Below are positions 1-8,506 of a stretch of 64,000 bases of DNA, piece after piece. Made by a program: the position numbers and the translations under genes. Numbering within the stretch: position 1 is the first letter of the stretch; each line of letters begins with the position of its first letter. The DNA is from Vicinamibacterales bacterium (GTDB lineage Bacteria; Acidobacteriota; Vicinamibacteria; Vicinamibacterales; 2-12-FULL-66-21). The notes below the pieces were generated by a model. It was not told the DNA's origin. It ran no database searches and saw only the letters and a program-made list of their open reading frames with translations. The DNA lies in contig DASSPH010000060.1 of assembly GCA_035699745.1 (NCBI GenBank), positions 1-64,000 on the forward strand. The letters run 5' to 3'.

Positions 1-7
1 TTGAGGC

Positions 8-1369
8 GTGCGTCACCGACAGTCGCGCCGCCTGAGCGGCCGTCCGCTCCGCATCGGCTGCGGGGCCGGCTACTCGAACGACCGCGTCGAGCCCGCCGTC
101 GAACTGGTCGAACGCGGCGACCTCGACTACCTCGTCTTCGAGTGCCTCGCCGAGCGCACGATCGCCCTGGCGCAGCAGGCGAAGGCGCGCGATCCGCAGG
201 CCGGCTTCGATCCCCTTCTGCGCCAGCGCATGGAGGCCGTGCTCGCGGGGTGCCACGGGCGCGGCGTGACGCTCGTCACCAACATGGGAGCGGCGAATCC
301 GCAGGCCGCCGCCGGCTGCGTGCGTGACGTGGCCAGACGAGCCGGTCTGACGGATCTGACCATCGCCGTCGTGACCGGCGACGACGTCACGGCGATGGTG
401 GCCAACGGGCCATATCGCTCCATCGAGTTGGACGAACCATTCGATCCCGGTTCCGTGGTGTCGGCGAATGCGTATCTTGGAGCCGATCCCATCGTCGAAG
501 CACTCCATCGAGGCGCCGACGTCGTCATCACCGGGCGGGTGGCCGATCCGTCGTTGTTCGTGGCACCGATTCTCACGGCGTTGGGGTGGGCCGGCGACGA
601 TTGGCCGCGCGTCGGGCTCGCAACGCTTGCCGGCCACCTGCTCGAATGCGCAGGGCAGGTGACCGGCGGCTACTTCGCCGACCCCGGAGTGAAGGACGTC
701 CCGCACCTCGAACGCCTCGGGTTCCCGCTGGCCGAGATCACCGCGGAGGGCGGCATCGTCGTGACCAAGGTGTCCGGATCCGGCGGGCTGGTGAACACCG
801 CCACGTGCACCGAGCAGCTGCTCTACGAGGTCCACGACCCGGCCGCGTATGTGACGCCTGACGTCGTGGCCGACTTCAGTGGCGTGACCGTGGAGGCGGA
901 CGGCGTGGACCGGGTTCGCGTGTCCGGCGCGGATGGACGCCCGAGGCCCGAGATGCTGAAGGTCTCCGTCGGGCAGCACGACGGGTGGATCGGCGAGGGG
1001 CAGATATCGTACGGCGGGCCGGGTGCCGTCGCACGCGCACGCCTGGCAGCGGAGATCGTCGCCGGACGCCTCGCCCTGGTGGGCCCGGTACCGATCGACG
1101 TTCGCTACGATCTGATTGGAGTCGACGCGCTTCACGGTGGCGTGAGCCGGCCGGTGGGCGAGCCGTACGAGGTCAGGCTTCGCGTCGCGGCCCGTGTTTC
1201 GACCGAGGCGGAGGCGTGGCGCGTGGCGCGTGAAGTCGAGTCGCTCTATACCAACGGACCCTTCGGCGGTGGCGGCGCGTCGACAACCGTGAAGCCGGTG
1301 CTGGCGATGCGCTCCACGCTCCTGCCGAGATCCGCAGTGGCGTGGCGGGTCGACTACGAGACGGTTTGA
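8..1369 (+). CDS. AtuA-family (DUF1446) acyclic terpene utilisation-like protein
   Basis: A 453-residue protein matching the AtuA/DUF1446 family, whose founding member belongs to a Pseudomonas acyclic-terpene (citronellol/geraniol) degradation cluster; the biochemical reaction is not settled. The family opening is seen at about residues 14-20 (RIGCGAGYS), followed by LVTNMGAANP at about 91-100 and a Gly-rich C-terminal stretch (GPFGGGGA). An in-frame TGA at 2-4 lies directly before the GTG at 8, so the gene starts inside the window, at 8 or slightly later. Its stop overlaps the next ATG (TGATG), so the two are translationally coupled. The family is clear; the substrate is unknown. Confidence 0.88.
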   Translation: MRHRQSRRLSGRPLRIGCGAGYSNDRVEPAVELVERGDLDYLVFECLAERTIALAQQAKARDPQAGFDPLLRQRMEAVLAGCHGRGVTLVTNMGAANPQAAAGCVRDVARRAGLTDLTIAVVTGDDVTAMVANGPYRSIELDEPFDPGSVVSANAYLGADPIVEALHRGADVVITGRVADPSLFVAPILTALGWAGDDWPRVGLATLAGHLLECAGQVTGGYFADPGVKDVPHLERLGFPLAEITAEGGIVVTKVSGSGGLVNTATCTEQLLYEVHDPAAYVTPDVVADFSGVTVEADGVDRVRVSGADGRPRPEMLKVSVGQHDGWIGEGQISYGGPGAVARARLAAEIVAGRLALVGPVPIDVRYDLIGVDALHGGVSRPVGEPYEVRLRVAARVSTEAEAWRVAREVESLYTNGPFGGGGASTTVKPVLAMRSTLLPRSAVAWRVDYETV

Positions 1370-1695
1370 TGAAGCTGAGAGACATCGCACACGGACGCGC
1401 CGGCGACAAGGGGGACACCTGCAACATTTCGGTGATCGCGTACGACCGGCGCGACTACCCCCGCCTGCAGCGCGAGGTCACCGCGGCGCGGGTTCGAGAG
1501 TGCTTCGACGGCATCGTCCTTGGAGAGATCGTGCGCTACGAACTGCCGCAGCTCGGCGCCCTGAACTTCGTCATGACGCGGGCGCTCGGTGGCGGGGTCA
1601 CCCGGTCACTGGCGCTGGACGCGCATGGCAAGTCGCTGAGTTCCGCGCTGATGAACCTGGAGATCCCGGATCCTCCTGCTGATCCGGCGCCGTGA
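1369..1695 (+). CDS. AtuA-associated small protein (C-terminal AtuA domain as a separate gene)
   Basis: A 108-residue protein of the kind that follows AtuA or forms its C-terminal ferredoxin-fold domain. Typical features are the opening LRDIAHGRAGDKGDT (about residues 3-17) and a central FVMTRALGGGVTRSL stretch. The ATG overlaps the stop of the preceding gene by one base, so the two products are probably made in equal amounts and act together. In many bacteria the same two parts are one polypeptide of roughly 600 residues; here they are split. The role follows from its partner and is otherwise unknown. Confidence 0.85.
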   Translation: MKLRDIAHGRAGDKGDTCNISVIAYDRRDYPRLQREVTAARVRECFDGIVLGEIVRYELPQLGALNFVMTRALGGGVTRSLALDAHGKSLSSALMNLEIPDPPADPAP

Positions 1696-1753
1696 ACCAG
1701 CATCCGATTGTGATTGGGTGCCCTGTCCGCTTCTTCTCGTCATGGCCGCGGTT

Positions 1754-2524
1754 TCATGGACGTGATTGTCCATCGAGTGCGGCGCGCACGGGCTCGAACT
1801 CGAGCAGGGGCTCCTGCACGACTTGACGCCAGCGCGCGCGATGATCGGTTCGCCTCAAGCGGAAATACAGGACCTCCCGCCGTACCTCACTGATGTTGCC
1901 GCCGATGTTGTGTCCGAGAAGGTAATGCGCGAACAGCACGTCGCCGGGCCGTGCTGTCACCTGCCTCGGTTGCCCGAGCTCGACTGGCGGATATGGCACG
2001 CACGACAGGAGCGCATCCGGCCCCTGATGCCGCAGGTAATCTGCAGCCGCCAGATGCGATCCAGGCCAGACCCACAGATTTCCTGCGTTCTCGCGGCTCT
2101 GGTCCGTCAGGAAGATACCAGCCAACATGGTGAATGTTCCCGGACGTCCATCCGGCTCTGGTGGCGTGAGACCGTCGATGTGGGGGCCGCCCGGCTCATG
2201 CGGCCACGGAGGAATATTCAGTGAGACCTGGACGTGATCGGGCCTCTCGAACGACGCCGGTGCGATCAATGACTCGGCGAGTGCCAGTGTGGCGCAGTCG
2301 AACAGCGGCCCCGCCAGATCGCGGGGCAGCTCGCCGACGACAAAGTCGAACAGAGGTCCACGATGGCCTGCGCGCGGCGGATCGTGCGCGGCACGATCGG
2401 CGATGGCCCGCCGGGCCGCGTCAATCAGGCCGGATGATACGACCTGAGATACGACGATGTAACCGTCTCGTGCGAACGCGCGGAGCTGTTGGGGGCTGAT
2501 GTCGGGGATGACAGGCTCGGGCAT
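1754..2524 (-). CDS. Phytanoyl-CoA dioxygenase (PhyH) family protein
   Basis: A 256-residue non-haem Fe(II)/2-oxoglutarate-dependent oxygenase-like protein. The iron-binding facial triad is visible: His and Asp in GPHIDG (about residues 114-119), and a distal His in FAHYLLGHNIGGN (about 198-210). An Arg in the following VRREVLYF segment is placed to bind 2-oxoglutarate. These are the residues that define the family and are all present, so it is probably active. The start is the ATG at 2524, with AGGAG 8 nt upstream; a GTG at 2533 overlaps that ribosome-binding site and is unlikely. The substrate cannot be told from sequence. Confidence 0.85.
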   Translation of the reverse strand: MPEPVIPDISPQQLRAFARDGYIVVSQVVSSGLIDAARRAIADRAAHDPPRAGHRGPLFDFVVGELPRDLAGPLFDCATLALAESLIAPASFERPDHVQVSLNIPPWPHEPGGPHIDGLTPPEPDGRPGTFTMLAGIFLTDQSRENAGNLWVWPGSHLAAADYLRHQGPDALLSCVPYPPVELGQPRQVTARPGDVLFAHYLLGHNIGGNISEVRREVLYFRLRRTDHRARWRQVVQEPLLEFEPVRAALDGQSRP

Positions 2525-2560
2525 GACAGACACTCCTGCTGAGCGCGTTGGAATCGTTCT

Positions 2561-3490
2561 TCACCGATCCACAAACTCCGAGCGCTTGACATTGCCCACG
2601 TCGGAACAATGCGATTCGGATCTTCGCGCCACGACGGCGCGATAGAACGAATATCCCTTCATCGCGCGCGCGGCATCGCCGAAATAGCGCGCTCGATACT
2701 CGTCGGCCGACAAGTCCTCGACCAAGGTGAAGCCACGTGCCAGGAGATATGCCGGCATCTCGGAGGGGTCGAACCCGCACGTCCACGGCTCACCGGCTTG
2801 CCGCACGCGCTCCAGAATTTCGGCCGCGCCGTCGCACTGCAAAGACCCATCAAGGATCCCGTGATGAACGTAGGTGAAAAACAGTTCGCTCTCTGCTGGC
2901 ACCAACGCGGCAATCGCGCGCAGCGTGGCATTGACAGCGGCTTCCGTCAGGTAGTTTGTGACACCCTCCCATAGTACGAACGACCGAACGTTGATATCGA
3001 AGTCCGATCCTCGAAGCACATCGTCGACCGTCTGGCTGGTGAAATCGATTGGCGCGTGAGTAACCGCTCCCGACTGAACGTTCGCGCGGCTGATCAGGCG
3101 AATCTTGAGCGCCTGAGTCAGTGGATGATCAACCTCGAAGACATGAGCCGTGGCGATTCCAGGTATACGGTAGGCGCGGGCATCAAATCCGGCGCCGAGG
3201 ATGAGTACTTGATGCACCCCGTTATTCAGCGCGTCGCGCAGCAGATCGTCGACCAATCGGGTGCGCGCAACGGCTGACGTCCGTGCTCCGGGCCATTTGC
3301 GATCGATGACGCGAACGATGTGACGATGGATCGGCTTCAGTCGGGCCAGTAGCAGCAGGAGACGTCCGGCCGGCCGAAGAAAGCGTTCGGCGTACGGATC
3401 AGCGAACAGCGGATCGCGCGACGACTCGAGCGTTTCGAGCGCCCGAAACAACGCCATGACTTCAGCCGTCTGGCTGCCGCGTCCCGTCAT
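2561..3490 (-). CDS. Class I SAM-dependent methyltransferase, LCM/PPM1-like family
   Basis: A 309-residue protein of the leucine carboxyl methyltransferase-like group, common in soil bacteria. The SAM-binding glycine motif LILGAGFDARAYR is at about residues 96-108 and the acidic end of strand 2 (VFEVDHP) at about 117-123; the N-terminal FADPYAERFL is also typical. It lies 36 bp upstream of the PhyH gene on the same strand, so the two may be co-transcribed. A TACCAT box (3498-3503) ends 7 nt before the ATG with no Shine-Dalgarno between, suggesting a leaderless transcript. The acceptor substrate is unknown; members act on protein C-termini or small metabolites. Confidence 0.85.
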   Translation of the reverse strand: MTGRGSQTAEVMALFRALETLESSRDPLFADPYAERFLRPAGRLLLLLARLKPIHRHIVRVIDRKWPGARTSAVARTRLVDDLLRDALNNGVHQVLILGAGFDARAYRIPGIATAHVFEVDHPLTQALKIRLISRANVQSGAVTHAPIDFTSQTVDDVLRGSDFDINVRSFVLWEGVTNYLTEAAVNATLRAIAALVPAESELFFTYVHHGILDGSLQCDGAAEILERVRQAGEPWTCGFDPSEMPAYLLARGFTLVEDLSADEYRARYFGDAARAMKGYSFYRAVVARRSESHCSDVGNVKRSEFVDR

Positions 3491-3686
3491 CTCGTGGATG
3501 GTAGACGACGCCGTTGTCGTGGCGCCGGACCTTCAGCACGACGTGCAGGCAGCAGAGCGACATCCGAGGAGTGCCGGGCCATGCTGAGGATTGTCCTCTC
3601 CATCCGCGTCACCGGCCGCCCTCGTCGAGCGGCCGGTGCCGCAGCGCCTGCGCGGCAGGAATATTGCGCCTGTCGCTGTTCTCGTC

Positions 3687-4184
3687 CTAACGAACCGTGC
3701 AGATCGTGCCGTGAACAGCGGTCAGGATGTGGCCGCTGCGGTTGAAACCACTCACGAACAGGAACCCCGTCGCTCCTTCGAATTCGCCGGTGCCGCTCAC
3801 GATCCGCTGATACGCGTTGACGGGGCCGCCGTCGGGAGTCGAGACCGCCGATGGTTCCGAGAGGCCCATCTCGCGCATCGTGAGTGTGCCGGTCGCGGTG
3901 GTGTACTCGAAGTTGCCCACGTAGCTCCTGAAGGTGGGCGCGCCGCTCGGGAACAGGGCGCTCGCCTCTCCTTTGAAATACGTCGTGCCGCGCAAACCGT
4001 GATTGCCGTCCACCTCGCCGAGGAAGCAGGGCGCAGTGTCGCCTGGCTTGCAGATCTCCGATCGATTCTCGACGAGATCTGCGTGGACTGTCTTGCACTT
4101 TTGATCCGTGGGTTCCTGCGCCCTGGCGGTGACCGCCAGTCCGACGGCCGCCGCCAGCGCCAGGCAAAAATTCGTGCGTCGCAT
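3687..4184 (-). CDS. Secreted protein of unknown function (allene-oxide-cyclase-barrel-like)
   Basis: A 165-residue exported protein. Residues 1-22 form a signal peptide (two Arg, a hydrophobic Ala/Leu/Val run, then ARAQ), and four Cys in the mature part could form disulfides. The C-terminal pattern, with a Thr-Gly-rich strand series and GTGEFEGATGFLF near residue 135, resembles small beta-barrel proteins in which an 'IVSGTGxFxGA' strand recurs; the lipoprotein at 42029 shares this style. The start at 4184 is supported by GGGGAGGA 5-6 nt upstream. No enzymatic motif is visible. Two longer frames overlapping this region are antisense or out-of-frame shadows. Confidence 0.7.
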   Translation of the reverse strand: MRRTNFCLALAAAVGLAVTARAQEPTDQKCKTVHADLVENRSEICKPGDTAPCFLGEVDGNHGLRGTTYFKGEASALFPSGAPTFRSYVGNFEYTTATGTLTMREMGLSEPSAVSTPDGGPVNAYQRIVSGTGEFEGATGFLFVSGFNRSGHILTAVHGTICTVR

Positions 4185-4342
4185 GTGTATCCTCCCCAAC
4201 AAAGCCGCGGACGGGCCGCGGCGGAAACAGGCAGGAAACAAGCAGAACACGACCGCGGGATGCGGGCGATGATCGCTGCCTGACTTCTTCCTGACTTTTC
4301 GTGCGTGATGTCTTTGCACGAGAGGAAATGCCCCGCGGTCAG

Positions 4343-4348
4343 TACAAT
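4343..4348 (+). promoter_or_regulatory. -10-like box directly before the winged-helix/propeller gene
   Basis: TACAAT (5 of 6 matches to TATAAT) ends 7 nt before the ATG at 4356. There is no Shine-Dalgarno between them, so a start of transcription at or next to the ATG (leaderless mRNA) is the simplest reading. No good -35 hexamer is seen. Confidence 0.45.
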
Positions 4349-4355
4349 CGGCCCG

Positions 4356-6545
4356 ATGCAGGAGCCCGATCCGCCGCGGACGCTGGCGTTTCATCCCAAC
4401 ACACGATCGGTCGTCTATTTCGGGCCGTTCCGGCTCGACCTTTCTGACGGTCTGTTGACGCAGGAGGGCGCCGACGTTCGGCTGCCGCCGCGCGCGTTGG
4501 CGATCCTGCAGCATCTCGTCGAGCGGTCCGGCCGCATCGTCTCCAAACAGTCGCTGATGGACGTCGCGTGGAAGGACGCGCACGTCAGCGAGACGTCGCT
4601 CACCGAGGCGATCGGCCTCATCCGCCAGGCGCTCGGCGACGATCCGCAGAAGCCCACCTTCATCCAGACGGTTCACCGGCGCGGATACCGCTTCGTCGCC
4701 ACCATCGCCACCGAGCCGCCGCCGCCATCATCACTGCAACCGGAAGTTCTGCGCCCGCGCACCCCGATCGACGCCGCACAGGAATCGGTCCCGGCGACGA
4801 TGGCGAGCGGCGCACGATCGCGCTGGATGATCGTCTCGAGTATTGGGACAGTAGCCGTACTGGTGGCGTTCACAGGTGTGTGGTCCTGGACCGCACGCCG
4901 GCCCTCTCAGCCCGGCCAGGCGATCCGCGTCAATGTCGCATTCCCTCTCGACCAAGCTCCCATTCCCAGCCTCAACGCGCATCCCATCGTCGCGCTCTCG
5001 CCTGACGGGCAGCGCCTGGTCTATGTGGGCGGCGGGTCGGCGAAGACTCGATTGTTCCTGCGAGAGATGAACCGGTTCGACGCCGTCCCGCTCCCCGGCA
5101 CCGAGGGCGCGCATGGTCCGTTCTTCTCACCGGATGGCGCGTGGGTCGCGTTTTTCGCCGATGGCCAGCTCAAGAAAGTGAGGACCAGCGCCAGCGAGCG
5201 TGCCGCTCCACAGGTCTTGTGCGCGACGGAGCCAGGCGTCGGAGGGGCGTGGGTGTCGGCCGACGAGATCGTGTTCGTGCCGAATTGGCGAGGGCCGCTG
5301 ATGCGCGTTCCCGCATCGGGCGGGCAACCGCTTGCCGTGACGCGCCCGGGCGTCACGTATCGCTGGCCCGATCGACTCGACAACGAAACGATCCTCGCCA
5401 CCCGGTGGCGGTCGTCGACCGACGATGCGGCGGTCGTGGCGGTCTCGCTGGCCTCCGGCGCCGAACGCGTCGTCGCCGAGCCGGCGACGTTCGGGCGCTA
5501 CGCACCGGATGGACACGTTCTCTTCGTACGTGACGGCGACCTGTATGCCGTGAGCATCGATGCTTCCGCAGCGCGGGCGATGGCAACGCCCACGCGTCTG
5601 ATCCCAGCGGTGATGACGGGTACGACCGGCGCCGCGCAATTCACGATGTCGCCCAGCGGATCGCTGCTGTACATCGACGACATCCCAGAGCGCGGGCAAC
5701 GGACGCTCGCGCGTCTCGACAGCCGTGGCGTCGCGACAGATCTTCCCGTTCCAGCGCATGATTTCCGCTATGTCTCCGCGTGCGGCAATCGACTGGCCGC
5801 CACGCTCTTTGCTCGAGGCCAGACCGAATTGTGGTGGGGCTCTCTCGATCGCGCGGCGATGACCCAGATCACCCGCGAGGGGGCCGCGTCCGAACCCGTG
5901 TGGTCCCCCGACTGCCGCACGATTGCGTTCTCGTGGAACCGCACCGGCGTGGCAACTATCTACATGGTGGCGGTCGAGTCGGGCGACGCGGCACGCGTCC
6001 TTTTCGAGAGTCCGCTGTCGAGCGCGCCTGGCTCGTGGTCGGCCGACGGACGCTGGCTCGCGTACACCGAACAGCATCCGGCAACGTCTGCCGATATCTG
6101 GCTGTGGGATCGATCGACCGGGCACCGCCGCCCCATCATCGCGACAGCCGGGCCGGATCTGCTTCCGGCCTTGTCACCGGACGGCAACTACGTCGCGTAT
6201 GAATCCCGCGCGACCGGAGCGTTCGAGATCGAGGTCGCCAACGTCCAGACAGGGGCACGCACGCAGGTGTCGGTCGCGGGCGGGACCTGGCCGTCCTGGT
6301 CTGCGGACGGCCGCGAGTTGTTCTTCCTGGGCGGCACCACAATCAAGCGGGTCGCGGTTCAGCGGCAGAACGCTCACCTGGTCGTTAGTGATGCCGCGTC
6401 GTTCTTCACGAATCCCGACATCGTCTCGTTCAGGGGGAACGCCGACCAGTTCGTGTGGCTGAGGCGCACGGCCGGGATCGTCCCCGTCACGCGCTCGAAC
6501 CTCGTGCTCAACTGGACGTCAGAGCTCAGTCGGAGCGTCCGCTGA
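4356..6545 (+). CDS. Winged-helix DNA-binding protein with membrane segment and TolB/WD40-like propeller
   Basis: A 729-residue, one-component regulator-like protein. The N-terminal OmpR/PhoB-type winged helix spans about residues 22-115 and ends in the typical FIQTVHRRGYRF. A single membrane helix follows at about 156-178, then a long C-terminal beta-propeller with repeated LSPDG/WSPDC/WSADGR motifs (TolB/PD40-like), which would lie outside the cytoplasm. The layout is that of CadC-like membrane-tethered regulators and is frequent in acidobacteria. An in-frame ATG at 4305 exists, but the -10 box lies inside that extension, so 4356 is preferred. Targets and signal are unknown. Confidence 0.85.
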   Translation: MQEPDPPRTLAFHPNTRSVVYFGPFRLDLSDGLLTQEGADVRLPPRALAILQHLVERSGRIVSKQSLMDVAWKDAHVSETSLTEAIGLIRQALGDDPQKPTFIQTVHRRGYRFVATIATEPPPPSSLQPEVLRPRTPIDAAQESVPATMASGARSRWMIVSSIGTVAVLVAFTGVWSWTARRPSQPGQAIRVNVAFPLDQAPIPSLNAHPIVALSPDGQRLVYVGGGSAKTRLFLREMNRFDAVPLPGTEGAHGPFFSPDGAWVAFFADGQLKKVRTSASERAAPQVLCATEPGVGGAWVSADEIVFVPNWRGPLMRVPASGGQPLAVTRPGVTYRWPDRLDNETILATRWRSSTDDAAVVAVSLASGAERVVAEPATFGRYAPDGHVLFVRDGDLYAVSIDASAARAMATPTRLIPAVMTGTTGAAQFTMSPSGSLLYIDDIPERGQRTLARLDSRGVATDLPVPAHDFRYVSACGNRLAATLFARGQTELWWGSLDRAAMTQITREGAASEPVWSPDCRTIAFSWNRTGVATIYMVAVESGDAARVLFESPLSSAPGSWSADGRWLAYTEQHPATSADIWLWDRSTGHRRPIIATAGPDLLPALSPDGNYVAYESRATGAFEIEVANVQTGARTQVSVAGGTWPSWSADGRELFFLGGTTIKRVAVQRQNAHLVVSDAASFFTNPDIVSFRGNADQFVWLRRTAGIVPVTRSNLVLNWTSELSRSVR

Positions 6546-6551
6546 GAATTT

Positions 6552-6573
6552 GCGGAAACCTGAGGGTTTCCGC
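6552..6573. terminator. Perfect hairpin after the propeller gene
   Basis: Nine-base arms GCGGAAACC / GGTTTCCGC flank a TGAG loop, 7 bp after the stop at 6545. A second, weaker hairpin (CTGGA..GTC / GAC..TCCAG with one bulged A) follows at about 6573-6594. There is no U-tract, as often in GC-rich genomes, so termination is plausible but unproven. Confidence 0.55.
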
Positions 6574-6660
6574 TGGAAGTCTTGAGGACTCCAGACCCGC
6601 CTTGAGGGCATCCTGAGCGCACGCCGTGGAATCGGCCGCTGGCGTGGGAGACGTAATGGG

Positions 6661-7002
6661 ATGGCGCTCTATCGGTTCGGATATCGATCCGACTTGTTGG
6701 AGTTCGACGCTTCGACTGGCGAAGTGGTCAGGGATGGGTTTTGCGTGCGACTGCGTCCGCAGCCCGCCCGGGCACTCGAACACCTGATGCTGCGACGCGG
6801 CTGTCTGGTCAGCCGCGCGGAGCTTCAGCAGGCTATCTGGACCGAGGACACGTTCGTCCACTTCGAATACGGCCTGAACTCCTGCATGAAGCAGATCAGG
6901 GCCGCCATCGGCGATCAGCGAGCGGCGCCGCGCTATATCGAGACTCTTGTGAAGCGCGGGTTCCGCTTCATCGCGCCGGTGACGACGGTGTCGCCGGACT
7001 GA
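6661..7002 (+). CDS. Stand-alone winged-helix DNA-binding protein (OmpR/PhoB effector domain only)
   Basis: A 113-residue protein made of a single OmpR-type winged helix: an N-terminal strand region (YRFGYRSDLLEFDAS), a recognition region around TFVHFEYGLNSCMKQIR, and the C-terminal hairpin YIETLVKRGFRF. It has no receiver, membrane or sensory part; related domains in this window are fused to propellers or TPR arrays. It follows the propeller gene by about 115 bp in the same orientation and may have arisen by truncation of a larger regulator, but the frame is intact and the domain complete. How its activity is controlled is not visible. Confidence 0.7.
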   Translation: MALYRFGYRSDLLEFDASTGEVVRDGFCVRLRPQPARALEHLMLRRGCLVSRAELQQAIWTEDTFVHFEYGLNSCMKQIRAAIGDQRAAPRYIETLVKRGFRFIAPVTTVSPD

Positions 7003-7119
7003 AGTGACTGACGCCGCGGGCCACTGAACGAGTTGTCGGGAGCCGGGAGGTCGCCGCTGACCGGAGTACGATTCCCCGCGGCGAGTGAGCATGGCTGTGC
7101 GCGAAGAGCAGGAGGATCA

Positions 7120-7602
7120 GTGGGACCGACGAAAAGCAACAACATGACGACCGTGATCGCGGCCTACCAACGTCTTCTCGACGCGTGGAACAGGCGGCGC
7201 GCCGACGAATTCGCGGCACTCTTCGCGGCGGATGGCAACGCCGTCGGCTTCGATGGCTCGCCCATGAATGGACGGGCGGAGATTTCCTCCACGCTCGCGT
7301 CGATCTTCGCGCACCATCAAACGGCCTCGTATGTGGCGAAGGTGCGCGAGGTTCGGCTGCTTCGGCCGGACGTCGCGCTGCTCCGGTCCGTTGTCGGGAT
7401 GGTGCCGTCCGGGCAGTCAGCGCTCAATCCGGCGGTGAACGCGATCCAGAGCGTCCTCTTCGTCGACAAGGACGGCACATGGCAGGTCGTTCTGCTGCAC
7501 AACACGCCAGCGGCGTATCACGGCCGTCCAGAGATGGTCGAACAGCTCACCGCAGAGTTGACGGAGGTGGTCCGAAGCGGTCGGGTGGTGTGGAATGACT
7601 GA
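7120..7602 (+). CDS. SnoaL-like / SgcJ-EcaC family protein
   Basis: A 160-residue protein with the NTF2-like alpha+beta cone fold typical of SgcJ/EcaC proteins: an N-terminal helix with LLDAWNRRRADEFAALF (about residues 18-34), followed by FAADGNAVGFDGSPMNGR, then strands ending in QVVLLHNTPAAYHGRP. Family members include polyketide-tailoring enzymes and many of unknown role. GTG at 7120 is chosen because AGGAGG lies 4 nt upstream; the first ATG, at 7144, is too far from it. A conserved ligand pocket is likely, but no catalytic residue can be assigned. Confidence 0.78.
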   Translation: MGPTKSNNMTTVIAAYQRLLDAWNRRRADEFAALFAADGNAVGFDGSPMNGRAEISSTLASIFAHHQTASYVAKVREVRLLRPDVALLRSVVGMVPSGQSALNPAVNAIQSVLFVDKDGTWQVVLLHNTPAAYHGRPEMVEQLTAELTEVVRSGRVVWND

Positions 7603-7625
7603 CGTCTCTGATCTTGGGTTTCAGG

Positions 7626-7657
7626 ACCAGCTCGGTGTCACTTCGGGATGAGCTGGT
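7626..7657. terminator. Hairpin between convergent genes
   Basis: Arms ACCAGCTC and GAGCTGGT (8 bp, perfect) enclose a 16-nt loop in the 103-bp gap between the convergent SnoaL-like and Crp/Fnr genes, where a bidirectional terminator is expected. No T-run is seen on either side. Confidence 0.4.
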
Positions 7658-7705
7658 GTGTGGTGACGTTGCGCGATCGTTGAAATGGACGGCGCTGACC
7701 TGTCG

Positions 7706-8506
7706 TCAGCGTTCACTGCGACGCCGCGCGCCGCGGGAGCCGTTCGGGCCGGTCCGCGTGCTCGACGGAGGCCCGTTCGCGGAGCGCGATATCGTCTCGA
7801 AACATTCGCACGAGAACCTCCGAAGCTTCTTGGAATTGCGAATCGTCAGCACGCCGCGTCGATAGTCGATCGTGCCGTTCTTCCGAAGGGTTGCCGCGGA
7901 CTCACTCACGACCGGTCTCGGTGCCCCCACCATCTGTGCGACGAACTCGTGCGTCAGCTCGAATCGATTCGTGTCCGCTCGTTCAGCCGTCAAGAGAAGC
8001 CAGCGCGCCAAACGCTGGACGGACGTATGGAACCGATTGCACAGTGCGGACTGCGCCAGCTGGTGCATCATGCGTTGGGAGTAGTCCATCAGCAGGTCGT
8101 GCAGCGCACTGCACGAGAAGATGTGCTCGCGAATCAGGTCGTTCGAAGCGCGGTAGGCCAACCCCGGCAGCTGGACGACGAGACCGTACGGCAGCGGCTG
8201 GTTGCCAAGCGCATCGGCGATACCCGCGACACCCTCCTTGCCGATGAGTGCGACCTCGACGGAGTTCCCGTTGCGAGCGGCCGCGACCAGCGACACGATC
8301 CCGGATTCGACGAAGTACACCGACTCGGACGCGACGCGTGGACCGCCCAGCACCGCGCCACGCTGCAGCGCGAACGGTTCCATCTGCTCGAGAAGCTGGC
8401 CAAGAACGATACGGTCGGCCCTCGCCAGTTCCATCAGTACCCGGTTTGTCGCACGCGTGGTCGTCAACGCGCCTCCGTCTGGTGGCCTCTGCAAGATCGG
8501 TCGCAT
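7706..8506 (-). CDS. Crp/Fnr family transcriptional regulator
   Basis: A 266-residue regulator. The N-terminal cyclic-nucleotide-binding-like barrel spans about residues 30-145 (VYFVESGIVSLVA and VALIGKEGVAGIADALG are typical beta-roll turns), the dimerisation helix about 145-180, and the winged-helix domain about 180-235 with ELTHEFVAQMVGAPRPVV as the helix-turn-helix. The Arg-Ser-Thr phosphate cassette needed for cAMP is not evident, and there is no N-terminal Cys cluster for an FeS centre, so the signal is unknown. The C-terminal 25 residues are basic and probably unstructured. Confidence 0.85.
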   Translation of the reverse strand: MRPILQRPPDGGALTTTRATNRVLMELARADRIVLGQLLEQMEPFALQRGAVLGGPRVASESVYFVESGIVSLVAAARNGNSVEVALIGKEGVAGIADALGNQPLPYGLVVQLPGLAYRASNDLIREHIFSCSALHDLLMDYSQRMMHQLAQSALCNRFHTSVQRLARWLLLTAERADTNRFELTHEFVAQMVGAPRPVVSESAATLRKNGTIDYRRGVLTIRNSKKLRRFSCECFETISRSANGPPSSTRTGPNGSRGARRRSER

